From positions 310,001 to 374,000 of the forward strand of contig DASVQQ010000011.1 of NCBI GenBank assembly GCA_036389035.1: a stretch of 64,000 nt of DNA. Direction: 5' to 3'. Every line of letters begins with the position of its first letter. Position 1 is the first letter of the stretch. Of the stretch, positions 1 through 10,707 are shown in pieces. The DNA is from Jatrophihabitans sp. (GTDB taxonomy: Bacteria > Actinomycetota > Actinomycetes > Mycobacteriales > Jatrophihabitantaceae). Under the pieces are notes generated by a model that saw only the letters and a list, made by a program, of their open reading frames with translations, did no database searches and was not told the DNA's origin. The position numbers and the translations under genes are program-made.

Positions 1-800
1 TTGACGGTTCCGCCTCGGTGCTTGCGCACTTTCCGGTAATCCTCCAGCTCCGTCCGGGCAACCGCGAACCGGCGTTGCGAGCCGGTCGGGCCGTTGAGCG
101 GCGAGTCCGGAGCCGGCCGGGCCACCACCCGGGCGGCCGACAGCACGCCGGTGACCGCGGCCGTGACCTGCGAGGCCACGTTGCGGGCATCTGCCATCCC
201 GATCCGCACCGTGTCGGCCACCGCGGTCGGACGCCGGATCAGGTCGGTCACCGCGTCGATGACCAGGCTGGCCGAGCCAGGCTCCGGACGGGGCATCCAC
301 AGATCCTCACCGATCTCCGGTGGCACCGGCGTGGTGTCCAGGATCACCTGGCCGATGTCCACCGCGCTGATGCCGTCGACCATCGCGTGATGGGTCTTCT
401 GGATCACGGCGAAGCGCCCACCGGCCAACCCCTCGACCAGGTACATCTCCCACAGCGGGCGATTGCGGTCCAGCGCCCGCGACTGCACCCGGGCGACGAG
501 CTCGCGCAACTGCTCGTCCGAGCCCGGCCGCGGCAGTGCCGAGCGCCGGACGTGATACCCCAGGTCGAAGTCGGCGTCATCGACCCAGACCGGGTTCGCC
601 AGGTGACCGGGCACCGATCTGACCTTCTGCCGGTAGCGGGGCACCAGGGAGATCCGGCGCTCGATCAGGTTCACGAACCTGTCGTAGTCAAAGCCCTCCG
701 ACGGCGGCTCGAACACCGCCAGGCCGCCCACGTGCATCGGAGTCGTACGGCCTTCCAGATACAGAAAGGACACGTCGAGCGGGTTCAGCCTGTCTGCCAT
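1..800 (-). CDS. WS/DGAT family acyltransferase (partial, C-terminus cut by window edge)
   Basis: Wax ester synthase/diacylglycerol acyltransferase family: transfers acyl-CoA to long-chain alcohols or diacylglycerol, making storage lipid at the membrane. The translation begins MADRLNPLDVSFLYLEG, typical of the family, and carries the catalytic HHxxxDG motif as HHAMVDG at about residue 140. About 266 residues are visible and the reading frame is open at base 1, so roughly the last 40% is missing. The start ATG (798-800) is the only sensible one because the family N-terminus aligns directly. It lies 87 bp after the CpaE-like gene on the same strand. The family is strongly expanded in actinobacteria, so physiological substrates cannot be assigned. 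Confidence 0.9.
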   Translation of the reverse strand, partial: MADRLNPLDVSFLYLEGRTTPMHVGGLAVFEPPSEGFDYDRFVNLIERRISLVPRYRQKVRSVPGHLANPVWVDDADFDLGYHVRRSALPRPGSDEQLRELVARVQSRALDRNRPLWEMYLVEGLAGGRFAVIQKTHHAMVDGISAVDIGQVILDTTPVPPEIGEDLWMPRPEPGSASLVIDAVTDLIRRPTAVADTVRIGMADARNVASQVTAAVTGVLSAARVVARPAPDSPLNGPTGSQRRFAVARTELEDYRKVRKHRGGTV

Positions 801-887
801 GTCGCGAAAGCTCCTTCATTGGCCAACGCCAGAGCGCCGGGACGCGGGCCGGCGGCTCGGTGGACGCGGCGAGCCCGCAGGTACACG

Positions 888-2297
888 CTACTTGCGCCGC
901 CTTCCCCGCCGAGACGCCGGAGCGCCGCAGATCGACTCGGCAAGTCCTATGACCGCCGCGCGCAGCGGACTGGCCGGCGCCGCCTCGGCCAACGTTTGCC
1001 CGGCTGTCGCGGCCTGGTCCAGGCCGATCAGGTCATAGGGCAGCAGAGCCGCGCTCCGCTGGCCGACGAAGCGTCGCAACGCGGCGTTGAGCTCGACCTC
1101 GGGGTTGCCGGGGACGGCGCTGCGGCGCACCCGGTTGAGCACGATCCAGACCGGGGTGTCGATGGCGACCGCTCGTAACTCCCCCAGCCCGCGTACCAGC
1201 CGCTGGATGCCGATCGGATCGGCCGAACCCACCGCGAGAACAAGGTCCGCCTCCTCCAGGACCGCCAGCGTCGCCCCGTTGCGCCGAGGGGCCAGGGTGT
1301 CGAAGCTCAGCTCCTCATCGGTCTCCAGGCCGAAGCCGACATCGACCACCGTGTAATCGGCCAGTGCCTGAGCCACTGTCAACACCCCGCGCAGTGCTGT
1401 GCTGCGCAGCTCGGGCCAGCGGTCAGCACGGGAAATGCCGGTGAGCACCCGCAGCTGGTCGCTGACCTGCCAACACAGGCCCGCCAGTCCCTCGACGTCC
1501 AACCGGCGGGACTGGGCCTGCCGGCATGCCGCCACCAGGCCCGGGGACTCGTCCAGCAGCCCGAACATCGCGGCCACCACCCCGCCGTAGACATCGGCGT
1601 CGACGAGCAACGAGCGTTGCGAGAGCCTGGCCAGCTCATCGGCCAGGGTGACGGCGGTGGTGGTGCGGCCCGGCGCGCCGGTAGGACCCCAGACGGCGAT
1701 CACCTTTCCCGGCCGGGGCGTTGTCTGATCAGCCGGCGCTTCCACGGCCGAGGCAACAGCGCCCACGAACCGGTCCGAGTCGACCGACCCGGGACTGCCC
1801 GAACCGGGACCGTCCGAGCCGGGGCTGCCCGAGCTGCCCGGCCCGTCCTGCAGGCCACCGGCAACCGAGCCGGTCGCGAACGCCGGATCGCCGAAGGCGT
1901 TCTCGGCTCCGGCACGGCTTGGTGCCGACCGGTCGGCCACCGCGGCTCCGATCACCGCGGCGAACACGGCAGCAGCGGCGTTCGAGGGCACGAAGAACCG
2001 GATACCGGCATCCTGCAAGCGCTCGAGGTCGGCCTCCGCGCCGGGCGCGGTGACCCCGACCACCGCTACGGCGCCTGCCGCCAGCCGGTCCACGGCGTCG
2101 GCGTCCAGCCGTCGCAGCTGCGCGTCGACCAGTGCGGCGACGGCCTGACCCGAGCCGGCGACCGCCAGCAGTTCCACCAGGTCCACGCACCGCCGGACCA
2201 CCGTGATGCCCTCCGCGCCGTGGCCCCGACCCAACTCGGCCAGCAGCGCGGCTTCCCACGGAGCCCCGTCCGCGGCACTGACCACCGCAATGGTCAC
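888..2297 (-). CDS. CpaE/MinD-like P-loop ATPase
   Basis: 469-residue protein. An N-terminal receiver-like region of about 190 residues is followed by a MinD/ParA-type ATPase domain starting near residue 196 (GPTGAPGRTTTA, then LLVDADVYGG and VVDVGFGLE). In the P-loop the usual lysine of GKT/GKS is arginine (GRT), a variant I recall from actinobacterial CpaE-like proteins. GTG 2295-2297 is chosen because it overlaps the upstream SAF gene's stop by 4 bp (GTGA); the longer reading frame to 2552 is arginine-rich noise inside that gene. Family members localise Flp/Tad secretion machinery or act in septum-site selection. No CpaF, TadB/C or pilin gene is visible here, so the partner is unknown. Confidence 0.75.
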   Translation of the reverse strand: MTIAVVSAADGAPWEAALLAELGRGHGAEGITVVRRCVDLVELLAVAGSGQAVAALVDAQLRRLDADAVDRLAAGAVAVVGVTAPGAEADLERLQDAGIRFFVPSNAAAAVFAAVIGAAVADRSAPSRAGAENAFGDPAFATGSVAGGLQDGPGSSGSPGSDGPGSGSPGSVDSDRFVGAVASAVEAPADQTTPRPGKVIAVWGPTGAPGRTTTAVTLADELARLSQRSLLVDADVYGGVVAAMFGLLDESPGLVAACRQAQSRRLDVEGLAGLCWQVSDQLRVLTGISRADRWPELRSTALRGVLTVAQALADYTVVDVGFGLETDEELSFDTLAPRRNGATLAVLEEADLVLAVGSADPIGIQRLVRGLGELRAVAIDTPVWIVLNRVRRSAVPGNPEVELNAALRRFVGQRSAALLPYDLIGLDQAATAGQTLAEAAPASPLRAAVIGLAESICGAPASRRGRRRK

Positions 2298-2983
2298 CGG
2301 GCCCCCGCACAACTTGCCAGCGCCTCGGACGGGGGCTCGGGTTGCTCCGCAGCCGACAGCACGCCGGCCCGCAGTACCGCGCCCTCCAGGTCCAGCGTCG
2401 ACACGACCCGCTTGGCGTCCGCGGCGGAGACCCGGACCACCAGCACGGAGCCGGTGTTCGAGCCGAAGGCGGATCCGCTCACCTTGTCGGCACTCTGCAC
2501 CGGCACGCCGCTGAGCAGGACAACCCCGCGACAGGTCTTGGTGCTGAGCCACAGGGTGATCCGGTCGCCACGGTTGATCTCGGGCGCGTTGTCCGGCTGC
2601 AGCGGAATACTCACCGTCACGCCGGCCGCCGGAGCCGTCACCTCAGCCACCGCGAGAAGTTCACCGGCCCGCAGCGAGCGATGCACGGTCCGGCCGGCGA
2701 CCGCGACGTCAGAACTCAGATACCGCGATGCGGCGGCGCCGAGTTGCACCCGAACCGGGCGAAGGTCGGCGCCGGTCAGCACCGTGCCGGCGGCGACGTC
2801 GTGACTCAGCGACCAGACCGGTTGCCGGCGGTCAGCCGAGGACACCAGCACCGCACCGAGCAACACCGCCGTCAGCACCAGGACGACGCCACCGACGAGC
2901 CGGGCGTCCAGCCAGCGCGGCCGGTTGAGCCGGCGGGGCACCGGCGAGGCTGGATCGGCAGGTGGCAGCGACGTATCGGTCAT
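2294..2983 (-). CDS. SAF-domain protein, CpaB/RcpC-like
   Basis: 229 residues: a short proline-rich cytoplasmic tail, one transmembrane helix at about 31-50, then a SAF domain (DVAAGTVLTGADLRP, about 62-77; GRTVHRSLRAGELL, about 97-110). The family is the periplasmic/outer part of Flp pilus assembly (CpaB/RcpC). It is the first gene of a two-gene unit whose stop overlaps the start of the CpaE-like ATPase by 4 bp, so the two products are probably made together. A short inverted repeat (2973-2978 and 2986-2991) spans the start codon. Function inferred from domain and partner only. Confidence 0.7.
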   Translation of the reverse strand: MTDTSLPPADPASPVPRRLNRPRWLDARLVGGVVLVLTAVLLGAVLVSSADRRQPVWSLSHDVAAGTVLTGADLRPVRVQLGAAASRYLSSDVAVAGRTVHRSLRAGELLAVAEVTAPAAGVTVSIPLQPDNAPEINRGDRITLWLSTKTCRGVVLLSGVPVQSADKVSGSAFGSNTGSVLVVRVSAADAKRVVSTLDLEGAVLRAGVLSAAEQPEPPSEALASCAGAR

Positions 2984-3148
2984 AGCGATACATCTTGCAG
3001 GAAGGGCAGCAGGGATGTCCGGGCGACCAGGCCAATCCTGTGGACAACGTGCCCCAGCAGCTGGTCAACAACTGCCACACTGGCGTGCGAGCCGGCTGGT
3101 TTGCCTTCGATATCGTCGGCTTAAGACGCCCGACGGAGATGATCGACG

Positions 3149-3379
3149 ATGACGCAACCTCGATTCCTGACCCTCAGCGACGTTGCTGAGGTGCTCAATA
3201 TCTCGGCATCCCAGACCTACGCCCTGGTCCGTTCAGGTGAGCTCGCGGCCATCAAGATCGGAGGCCGGGGCCAGTGGCGGGTGGAACGTGAGCAGCTGGA
3301 GTCCTACATCTCACGCATGTATGACCAGACCAAACAGTTCGTGGCCGAGCACCCCTTCATCGACTCGACCGCCGACTGA
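3149..3379 (+). CDS. Excisionase-type helix-turn-helix DNA-binding protein
   Basis: 76-residue protein made almost entirely of a MerR/excisionase-like winged HTH (FLTLSDVAEVLNISASQTYALVRSGELAAIKIG, given here only as the visible core at residues 6-38), followed by RGQWRVEREQLESYI and an acidic tail. Proteins of this size and type are widespread single-domain regulators in actinobacteria (BldC-like) and are not necessarily phage-derived. GGAG lies 10 bp before the ATG. It is divergent from the SAF/CpaE pair and convergent with the next gene. The last codons and stop are the first unit of a 22-bp tandem repeat. Confidence 0.8.
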   Translation: MTQPRFLTLSDVAEVLNISASQTYALVRSGELAAIKIGGRGQWRVEREQLESYISRMYDQTKQFVAEHPFIDSTAD

Positions 3380-3430
3380 GGGCGGATCGACCGCGGACTG
3401 AGCGCGGCTCGACCGCGGACTTCTGCCGCG
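3365..3430. repeat. Tandem repeat, three 22-bp units, starting in a stop codon
   Basis: Units at 3365-3386, 3387-3408 and 3409-3430 share TCGACCGC(C/G)GACT. The first contains the last codons and TGA stop of the HTH gene. The array ends 4 bp before the stop of the convergent gene. Confidence 0.75.
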
Positions 3431-3434
3431 CGGC

Positions 3435-3986
3435 TCAGCTGTCGCGCCGCAATGCGGCCAGCGCGCTGATCGGCAGCACCAGTATCTCGCGCACGTCCTC
3501 GCGGCGCCGGGGCTCACCGGCGGCGTGCACGGCGAAGTCGACGAAATCCGATCCCACCCGGTCCAGCGTGCCGTCCAGCACGGTCGAATCGGTCAGGCAG
3601 GCTCGCAGCACCGACCGGTCCCGAGCCACTGCGCGCAGCGCATGCCCGATTCCGAGACCCCCGTCCAGCGCCGAACCGGGCACGGCGGACAGCCGTCCCA
3701 AGCCCGCGACCGAGGTCACCGCCGCGGCAGCCAGCAATGCCTCTCGGCCGCCACCCTCGTCCAGCAGCAGCCAACCGGCGCCGACCGCGCTGATCCGGCC
3801 GGCCAGCGCCATCCCGCCCAGGCAGCGGACCCTGACCGCCGCGCCGACCGCGGGTCGCAGCCGGTTCACCAGTTGCAAGCGGGAGGTCTCGAGCCGGGTC
3901 AACTCCGCGACTTCGGCATCGCGCTCAGCCACCAGTAGCGCCTGGGTTTGCGCTTCGAGGTCGGCGAACAGGTCATCCCACCGCAT
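3435..3986 (-). CDS. Conserved actinobacterial hypothetical protein
   Basis: 183 residues beginning MRWDDLFADLEAQTQALLVA. There is no transmembrane segment or signal peptide. The N-terminal 40 residues are acidic and probably helical (ERDAEVAELTRLETSRL), followed by a small beta-rich region with repeated glycines (GRISAVGAGWLLLDEGGG). The start at 3986 is chosen because the longer frame to 4286 is arginine-rich and not conserved-looking. The family occurs near excisionase-like HTH genes in actinobacteria, as here, but I know of no assigned function. Convergent with the HTH gene, with 55 bp between stop codons. Confidence 0.6.
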   Translation of the reverse strand: MRWDDLFADLEAQTQALLVAERDAEVAELTRLETSRLQLVNRLRPAVGAAVRVRCLGGMALAGRISAVGAGWLLLDEGGGREALLAAAAVTSVAGLGRLSAVPGSALDGGLGIGHALRAVARDRSVLRACLTDSTVLDGTLDRVGSDFVDFAVHAAGEPRRREDVREILVLPISALAALRRDS

Positions 3987-4297
3987 GCGCCCATCCTTCG
4001 GTAGTGGCCCGCGCCGCCCACGCAGGAGAAGCCGAGCGCCGGTCCGCGCGAGAAGCCAAGCGCCGAATTGTGCCTCAACGCCAGGCCGGCGCCGACGGCC
4101 GGTCCGCGATTCAGCGGTTGGCGCGCAGAGCGTCGGGCCGCAGAAGGGGACGCCGACCAGCCACGGGAAGGTGGCAGCTACCCGAGCCGCTCCGCAACGA
4201 CTGGATCGCGCGGATGCAATCAAACGAGCGTGCCGGCGCATCAGGGATAGAGACAGCGCGTAGGCGGAGACATCGAGACCGAGCATGGAGCGGGCCA
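3987..4297. other. 311-bp divergent intergenic region
   Basis: Lies between the divergent hypothetical gene and the lipoprotein gene. A plus-strand frame is open across it (from 4004) and joins the lipoprotein in frame, but encodes mostly Arg/Ala and would bury the signal peptide; I do not call it coding. It contains a near-identical 15-bp direct repeat (AGAAGCC(G/A)AGCGCCG, around 4027-4062). No clear promoter seen. Confidence 0.4.
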
Positions 4298-4879
4298 GTG
4301 ACCAGATTCGGGCAGCGTGGCCGATGGCGCCCTGCCGCAGTGGGGTTGGCAGGCGCTGCCGTGCTGGCGCTCACCGGCTGCGCGACGGCCCAGCCGGAGG
4401 CAGATCCGCTCGGAGGCCCCGCGATGGCTTCGGCTGCTGGAGCCTCGGGAGCAGCAGAGCCGGCCAACCCTGAGAGTCCAGCCGGTTCAGGAAATCCGGC
4501 CAGCCGCGATCACGCCGCCAGGTCCTCCGGCTCCAGCAACCTGGCCGACCCCGATCAGGCCGTCAGCTCCACCGATTCCGCCGACCCGCCCAGCCGGGCC
4601 ACTCCAGCAGACGCTGCCAGCCTGTCCCACTGCCCGCAGCGCTCGGCCTTCATCCTGGCTATGGTCAGCGACTACCACGGCTGGGCCTCACCGGTTGAAG
4701 CCGCACAGCAGTTCACCCGCTACGCCAACGTGCCAGGTTATGGCACGCCGAACACCGTCTGGACGGCCCACGCTCCCGACGCGTCCGGAGTGACCCTCAC
4801 CGCCACCGACCTGATGCTGCATGCCATCCAGCTTCCGAACGGCCGGTGGGCGATTGAAAGCGGCCAGCGCTGCGACTGA
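4298..4879 (+). CDS. Secreted lipoprotein of unknown function
   Basis: 193 residues from GTG 4298, which has GGAG 7 bp upstream (4287-4290). A basic N-terminus and hydrophobic stretch lead into a lipobox, LALTGC, with the lipidated cysteine at about residue 28. A low-complexity Ala/Ser/Pro linker (about 40-105) joins it to a C-terminal domain of about 85 residues (HCPQRSAFILAMVSDYHGWA, then VWTAHAPDASGVTLTATDL and GRWAIESGQRC) that resembles a small secreted NTF2-like or SnoaL-type fold, an impression only. It precedes the LysM gene, so a role at the cell surface is plausible. The conserved cysteines near both ends of the domain may form a disulfide. Confidence 0.6.
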   Translation: MTRFGQRGRWRPAAVGLAGAAVLALTGCATAQPEADPLGGPAMASAAGASGAAEPANPESPAGSGNPASRDHAARSSGSSNLADPDQAVSSTDSADPPSRATPADAASLSHCPQRSAFILAMVSDYHGWASPVEAAQQFTRYANVPGYGTPNTVWTAHAPDASGVTLTATDLMLHAIQLPNGRWAIESGQRCD

Positions 4880-5000
4880 CCGAGCGTCCCGAGACCGTCG
4901 GTCCGAGGCCATTAGTCCGAGAAGGCACTAGCCGGGCGCGCCTCGCGAGCCGTCGGCTGACCCGGCCAAGGTTTATCCACACCCAAGTTTACTGACGCCC

Positions 5001-5040
5001 TCCCTTCGTGTATTCATGTAAATGGAAGCAAACGAAGGGA
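5001..5040 (+). promoter_or_regulatory. 9-bp perfect inverted repeat covering the LysM gene's ribosome binding site
   Basis: TCCCTTCGT (5001-5009) pairs with ACGAAGGGA (5032-5040), loop 22 nt. The right arm contains the AAGGGA Shine-Dalgarno that ends 5 nt before ATG 5046, so the stem would hide the ribosome binding site. It could instead be a DNA operator. Confidence 0.5.
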
Positions 5041-5045
5041 AACGC

Positions 5046-5888
5046 ATGGTTACCAGGTACCTGAGCAAGCTAGGCACGGCGGCGATAGCCAGCGGATGGG
5101 TGATCATCGCGGGTGCCGGCCAGCCCGTTCGGCTGGCCGAGGGACTTCGTTCGCCGTACACATGGGTCGCTGAGGTCGGGCCGGACGCCGCCGCCATCAC
5201 CCTTGCCGCATCCCTGCTGTGGCTGGTCGCGCTGTGGACGGCGGCTGTACTGGGCGTCACTGCCCTGGCCCTGCTGCCCGGGCGAGTAGGCCTGCACGCC
5301 CACGCGATGGCCGCGCACCTGACCCCGGCGCTACTGCGGCGAGTTCTCGGAGCAGCCGCCGGCACGTCGATCTTGATCAGCCCGAGCGCCGCTTTCGCGG
5401 ACTCGGCTGCCAGCACCGCACCGGGGCCGATCGGCGTCTCGGCGAGCCCCACCTTCGCAGTCGCTCCCAGCCTGCCGATGGATCGGCCGGACAAGAACTC
5501 CGGCCCCGGTGGCTCTACCGAGCCGGTGAACCTGCCGGCTCTCGGGTGGCCCACCGATCCCGTACACCCCACTGACCCTGCCGGATCGGTGGACGGCGAC
5601 CGGGCCGCTCCCGCCGCGTCGCGGTCCGACCCGAGACCGACCCCCTCCGGTGACCACGTTCGGGTTCGTCCTGGCGATTCGCTGTGGTCGATCGCCGCTC
5701 ACCGGCTGGGCGCGGCCGGGTCGCCGGCCCGTATCCAGGGCGAATGGCCGCGCTGGTACGCCCTGAACCGCCAACTGATCGGCGCCGATCCGAACCTGCT
5801 CAGGCCTGGCGCCAGCCTGCTGGCTCCGCAGGCCATGGCTCCGCAGGCCACAGCTCCGCAGGCCACAGCTCCGCAGGCCGGCGAATGA
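5046..5888 (+). CDS. LysM-domain membrane protein
   Basis: 280 residues. Hydrophobic segments at about 8-28, 48-72 and 95-118 suggest membrane anchoring. A Pro/Asp/Ser-rich linker (about 125-205) follows, then a C-terminal LysM domain (VRVRPGDSLWSIAAHRLG, about 208-225; then WPRWYALNRQLIG and NLLRPGASLLAP) that binds peptidoglycan. ATG 5046 is preferred over ATG 5022 because AAGGGA lies 5 nt upstream. The tail is four copies of Ala-Pro-Gln-Ala-Met/Thr encoded by a 15-bp tandem repeat. Its stop overlaps the start of the Rv3235-family gene (ATGA). The pairing of a LysM protein, an Rv3235-like protein and secA recurs in actinobacteria. Confidence 0.8.
   Translation: MVTRYLSKLGTAAIASGWVIIAGAGQPVRLAEGLRSPYTWVAEVGPDAAAITLAASLLWLVALWTAAVLGVTALALLPGRVGLHAHAMAAHLTPALLRRVLGAAAGTSILISPSAAFADSAASTAPGPIGVSASPTFAVAPSLPMDRPDKNSGPGGSTEPVNLPALGWPTDPVHPTDPAGSVDGDRAAPAASRSDPRPTPSGDHVRVRPGDSLWSIAAHRLGAAGSPARIQGEWPRWYALNRQLIGADPNLLRPGASLLAPQAMAPQATAPQATAPQAGE
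5823..5881 (+). repeat. 15-bp in-frame tandem repeat at the 3' end of the LysM gene
   Basis: Units GCTCCGCAGGCCATG, then GCTCCGCAGGCCACA twice, then a final partial unit. Encodes the A-P-Q-A-x tail of the LysM protein. Confidence 0.85.
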
Positions 5889-6451
5889 CGATGTCAGCGG
5901 CGCCGGTCCAGCCCGGCCGGGCGCCAGTCGTAGCGCAGGGATTCCTGCCGCGTCCCGCGCCGCGTCGAGAGCCACCCTTCGACGACGAGCTGCCTGCCCG
6001 GCATCTGATCCTGGTCGGACCGCTGGATCAACCGCTGCCCTTTGACACCCTGGGCCCGAACGCGCCGTCGGCGATGCGGCTGCGTGCCGAGCCGAGCCCG
6101 TTCGCGGTCCGGCCTACCGGTCGCCAGGAGTTGCCCGAGCCGGCGGCCTTTGCCAGGCGGCTGGTGATCGGAGTCATCGAGACGGCCACCGGTCGGCGCT
6201 CGCCGTCCCAACTGCGCCACCACACCAGCCCGACGGTGCAGGCGGGCCTGGCCCGCGACGCCGGCCGGATCAGCCGGCTGGGCAGCACCCACCGACCCGC
6301 GACGCTGCATTCGCTGCATATCACCGAGCCCGCCGACGGGGTGGCCGAAGTCGCCGCCGTGCTTCGGGTGGGCGACCGCTTTCGGGCGCTGGCGCTGCGC
6401 CTGGAGGGATTGGACGGCCGATGGCGGTGTGTCCGCCTGCAGATCGGCTGA
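5885..6451 (+). CDS. Rv3235 family protein (DUF6459)
   Basis: 188 residues from ATG 5885, which overlaps the LysM stop by 4 bp (ATGA). The first 80 residues are proline-rich and variable. The C-terminal 105 residues form the conserved domain: helix FARRLVIGVIETATGRRSPS (about 91-110), QLRHHTSPTVQAGL, then two strands ending in GRWRCVRLQIG. No catalytic residues are evident. In mycobacteria the homologue lies close to secA1, and here too secA follows, convergent. Translational coupling suggests it acts with the LysM protein, perhaps at the envelope or division site; that is inference. Confidence 0.75.
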   Translation: MTMSAAPVQPGRAPVVAQGFLPRPAPRREPPFDDELPARHLILVGPLDQPLPFDTLGPNAPSAMRLRAEPSPFAVRPTGRQELPEPAAFARRLVIGVIETATGRRSPSQLRHHTSPTVQAGLARDAGRISRLGSTHRPATLHSLHITEPADGVAEVAAVLRVGDRFRALALRLEGLDGRWRCVRLQIG

Positions 6452-6494
6452 GCCGGCGGCGAAGGAGGCGCTCAAAACGGGGGTGCTCCTTCGC

Positions 6495-6596
6495 CGCTCG
6501 GCGCGGCTAAGCCAGCGCTCGGCGCGGCGAACCAGCGCTCGGCGCGGCAAAGCCAGCGCACGGCGCGGCGAACCAGCGCACGGCGCGGCAAGGCAG
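6495..6596. repeat. Tandem repeat, five units of 20-21 bp
   Basis: Units begin CGCTCGGCGCGGC or CGCACGGCGCGGC and end AACCAG, AAGCCAG or AAGGCAG (lengths 21, 20, 21, 20, 20). The array fills the middle of the 232-bp space between the convergent Rv3235-family gene and secA; I see nothing else there. Confidence 0.85.
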
Positions 6597-6683
6597 AGCT
6601 CAGCAACACTTGCGCGGGCAGGCAAGCTCCCAGCACGGCTAACGCTCCCGCCGCTACGCCCTAACGCACGCTCCCGCTAGGAC

Positions 6684-9518
<2,835 letters not shown>

Positions 9519-9576
9519 ATGGTACTTGGCCCGCACGTCAGAAGATTCGAATGGTCCGATCTGGCAATCTGTCGTC

Positions 9577-10707
9577 ATGGCCCAGTGGAGCGAAGTCGAG
9601 CTTGAGGGGCTGGTGCTGCACTCCGGAAGGCTCACCCTGCGCCCCTGGCAACCGCAGGACGTCCCGGCGGTGCTGGCGATCATGGCCGACGAGCGGATGC
9701 ACCGGCATCTGGCGTTGCCCTGGCCCTACACCGCCGAGGACGCCCGGGGCTTCGTCACCGAGCACGCCCAGGCCGGACGGGCGGCCGGCACCCGGCTGGA
9801 CTGCGCCATCGCCGAGAACGCCGGCGGCCGGCTGGTCGGCAGCATCACCCTGCAGCTGCCGGCGCCCGGGCACGTCAGCGCCGAGATCGGCTACTGGGTC
9901 GGCGTGGCGGACTGGGGTCAGGGCTATGCCACCGAGGCCGTCCGGACGTTGGCACGCTTCGGACTGGCCAACGGCCTGGGCCGGATCCAGATCCGGTGCG
10001 AGGTGCCGAACGCCGCCTCGGCCGCGGTGGCGCTGCGGGCCGGCTTCCGCTTCGAAGGGGTCAGCCGGGACAGCCTGCGCGCTGGTGGGCTGAGCGGCGG
10101 CGGGTTGCGCGACGGCGCCGTCTTCGCCCGCATCGTCACCGACCCGGACGAGGCGATCGCGCCGTCCTGGCCGCGGCTGGAGGCTCTCAGCGACGGCGTG
10201 GTCACCCTGCGCCAGACCGGTCCGCGGGACTGGCCGGTGCTGCTGGCCGAGGTCAACAACGAGGAGGCCCGGCAGTGGGCGTTCCATGACCAGTCGATCA
10301 CCGAGGCCAACGCGGTCTCCGTCGCCGACCGGGCCGGGCTCGACCGGCTGGTGAGCCGCCAGAACTCGCTGCTGATCTGCGACGCCGCCAGCGGGGTGGG
10401 CGCGGGCGTCCTGGGCTTGCGACAGTTCGGGCCGCCGGACGTGGTGGCCATCGGCTACGGGGTGCTTCCGAGCTTTCGCGGCCGCGGCTTCACCACGCGG
10501 GCGTTGCGGCTGCTGGCGGACTGGGCTTTCGACGCGACGCCGACCGTCCGGCTGGAGCTCGGGTGCAAGGCCGCCAACGTGGCCTCGGCCCGTGCCGCGC
10601 TGTCCGCCGGCTTCGTCGAGGAGGGCCGGCGGGCCAGCAGGTTGCGCAACCCGGACGGCAGCCACAGCGACGAGATCATCTTCGGGCTGGTACGCCCGGC
10701 GGGTTAG
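9577..10707 (+). CDS. GNAT family N-acetyltransferase with two GNAT domains
   Basis: 376 residues with two tandem RimJ/RimL-type acetyltransferase domains. Domain 1 (about 10-190) begins [15 protein letters not shown] and has the acetyl-CoA loop [13 protein letters not shown] near 115. Domain 2 (about 200-370) begins [18 protein letters not shown] and has the loop [14 protein letters not shown] near 305, followed by [13 protein letters not shown]. Both acetyl-CoA binding loops look intact, unlike many duplicated GNATs with one dead half. Start ATG 9577 lies 58 bp from the divergent secA start. Substrate unknown. Its stop overlaps the convergent nadD stop (TTAG). Confidence 0.85.
   Translation: MAQWSEVELEGLVLHSGRLTLRPWQPQDVPAVLAIMADERMHRHLALPWPYTAEDARGFVTEHAQAGRAAGTRLDCAIAENAGGRLVGSITLQLPAPGHVSAEIGYWVGVADWGQGYATEAVRTLARFGLANGLGRIQIRCEVPNAASAAVALRAGFRFEGVSRDSLRAGGLSGGGLRDGAVFARIVTDPDEAIAPSWPRLEALSDGVVTLRQTGPRDWPVLLAEVNNEEARQWAFHDQSITEANAVSVADRAGLDRLVSRQNSLLICDAASGVGAGVLGLRQFGPPDVVAIGYGVLPSFRGRGFTTRALRLLADWAFDATPTVRLELGCKAANVASARAALSAGFVEEGRRASRLRNPDGSHSDEIIFGLVRPAG

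Noticed and set aside
4880..5000. c-di-AMP (ydaO) riboswitch upstream of the LysM gene
   Set aside because: Expected from family context, but none of its conserved sequence blocks is present.
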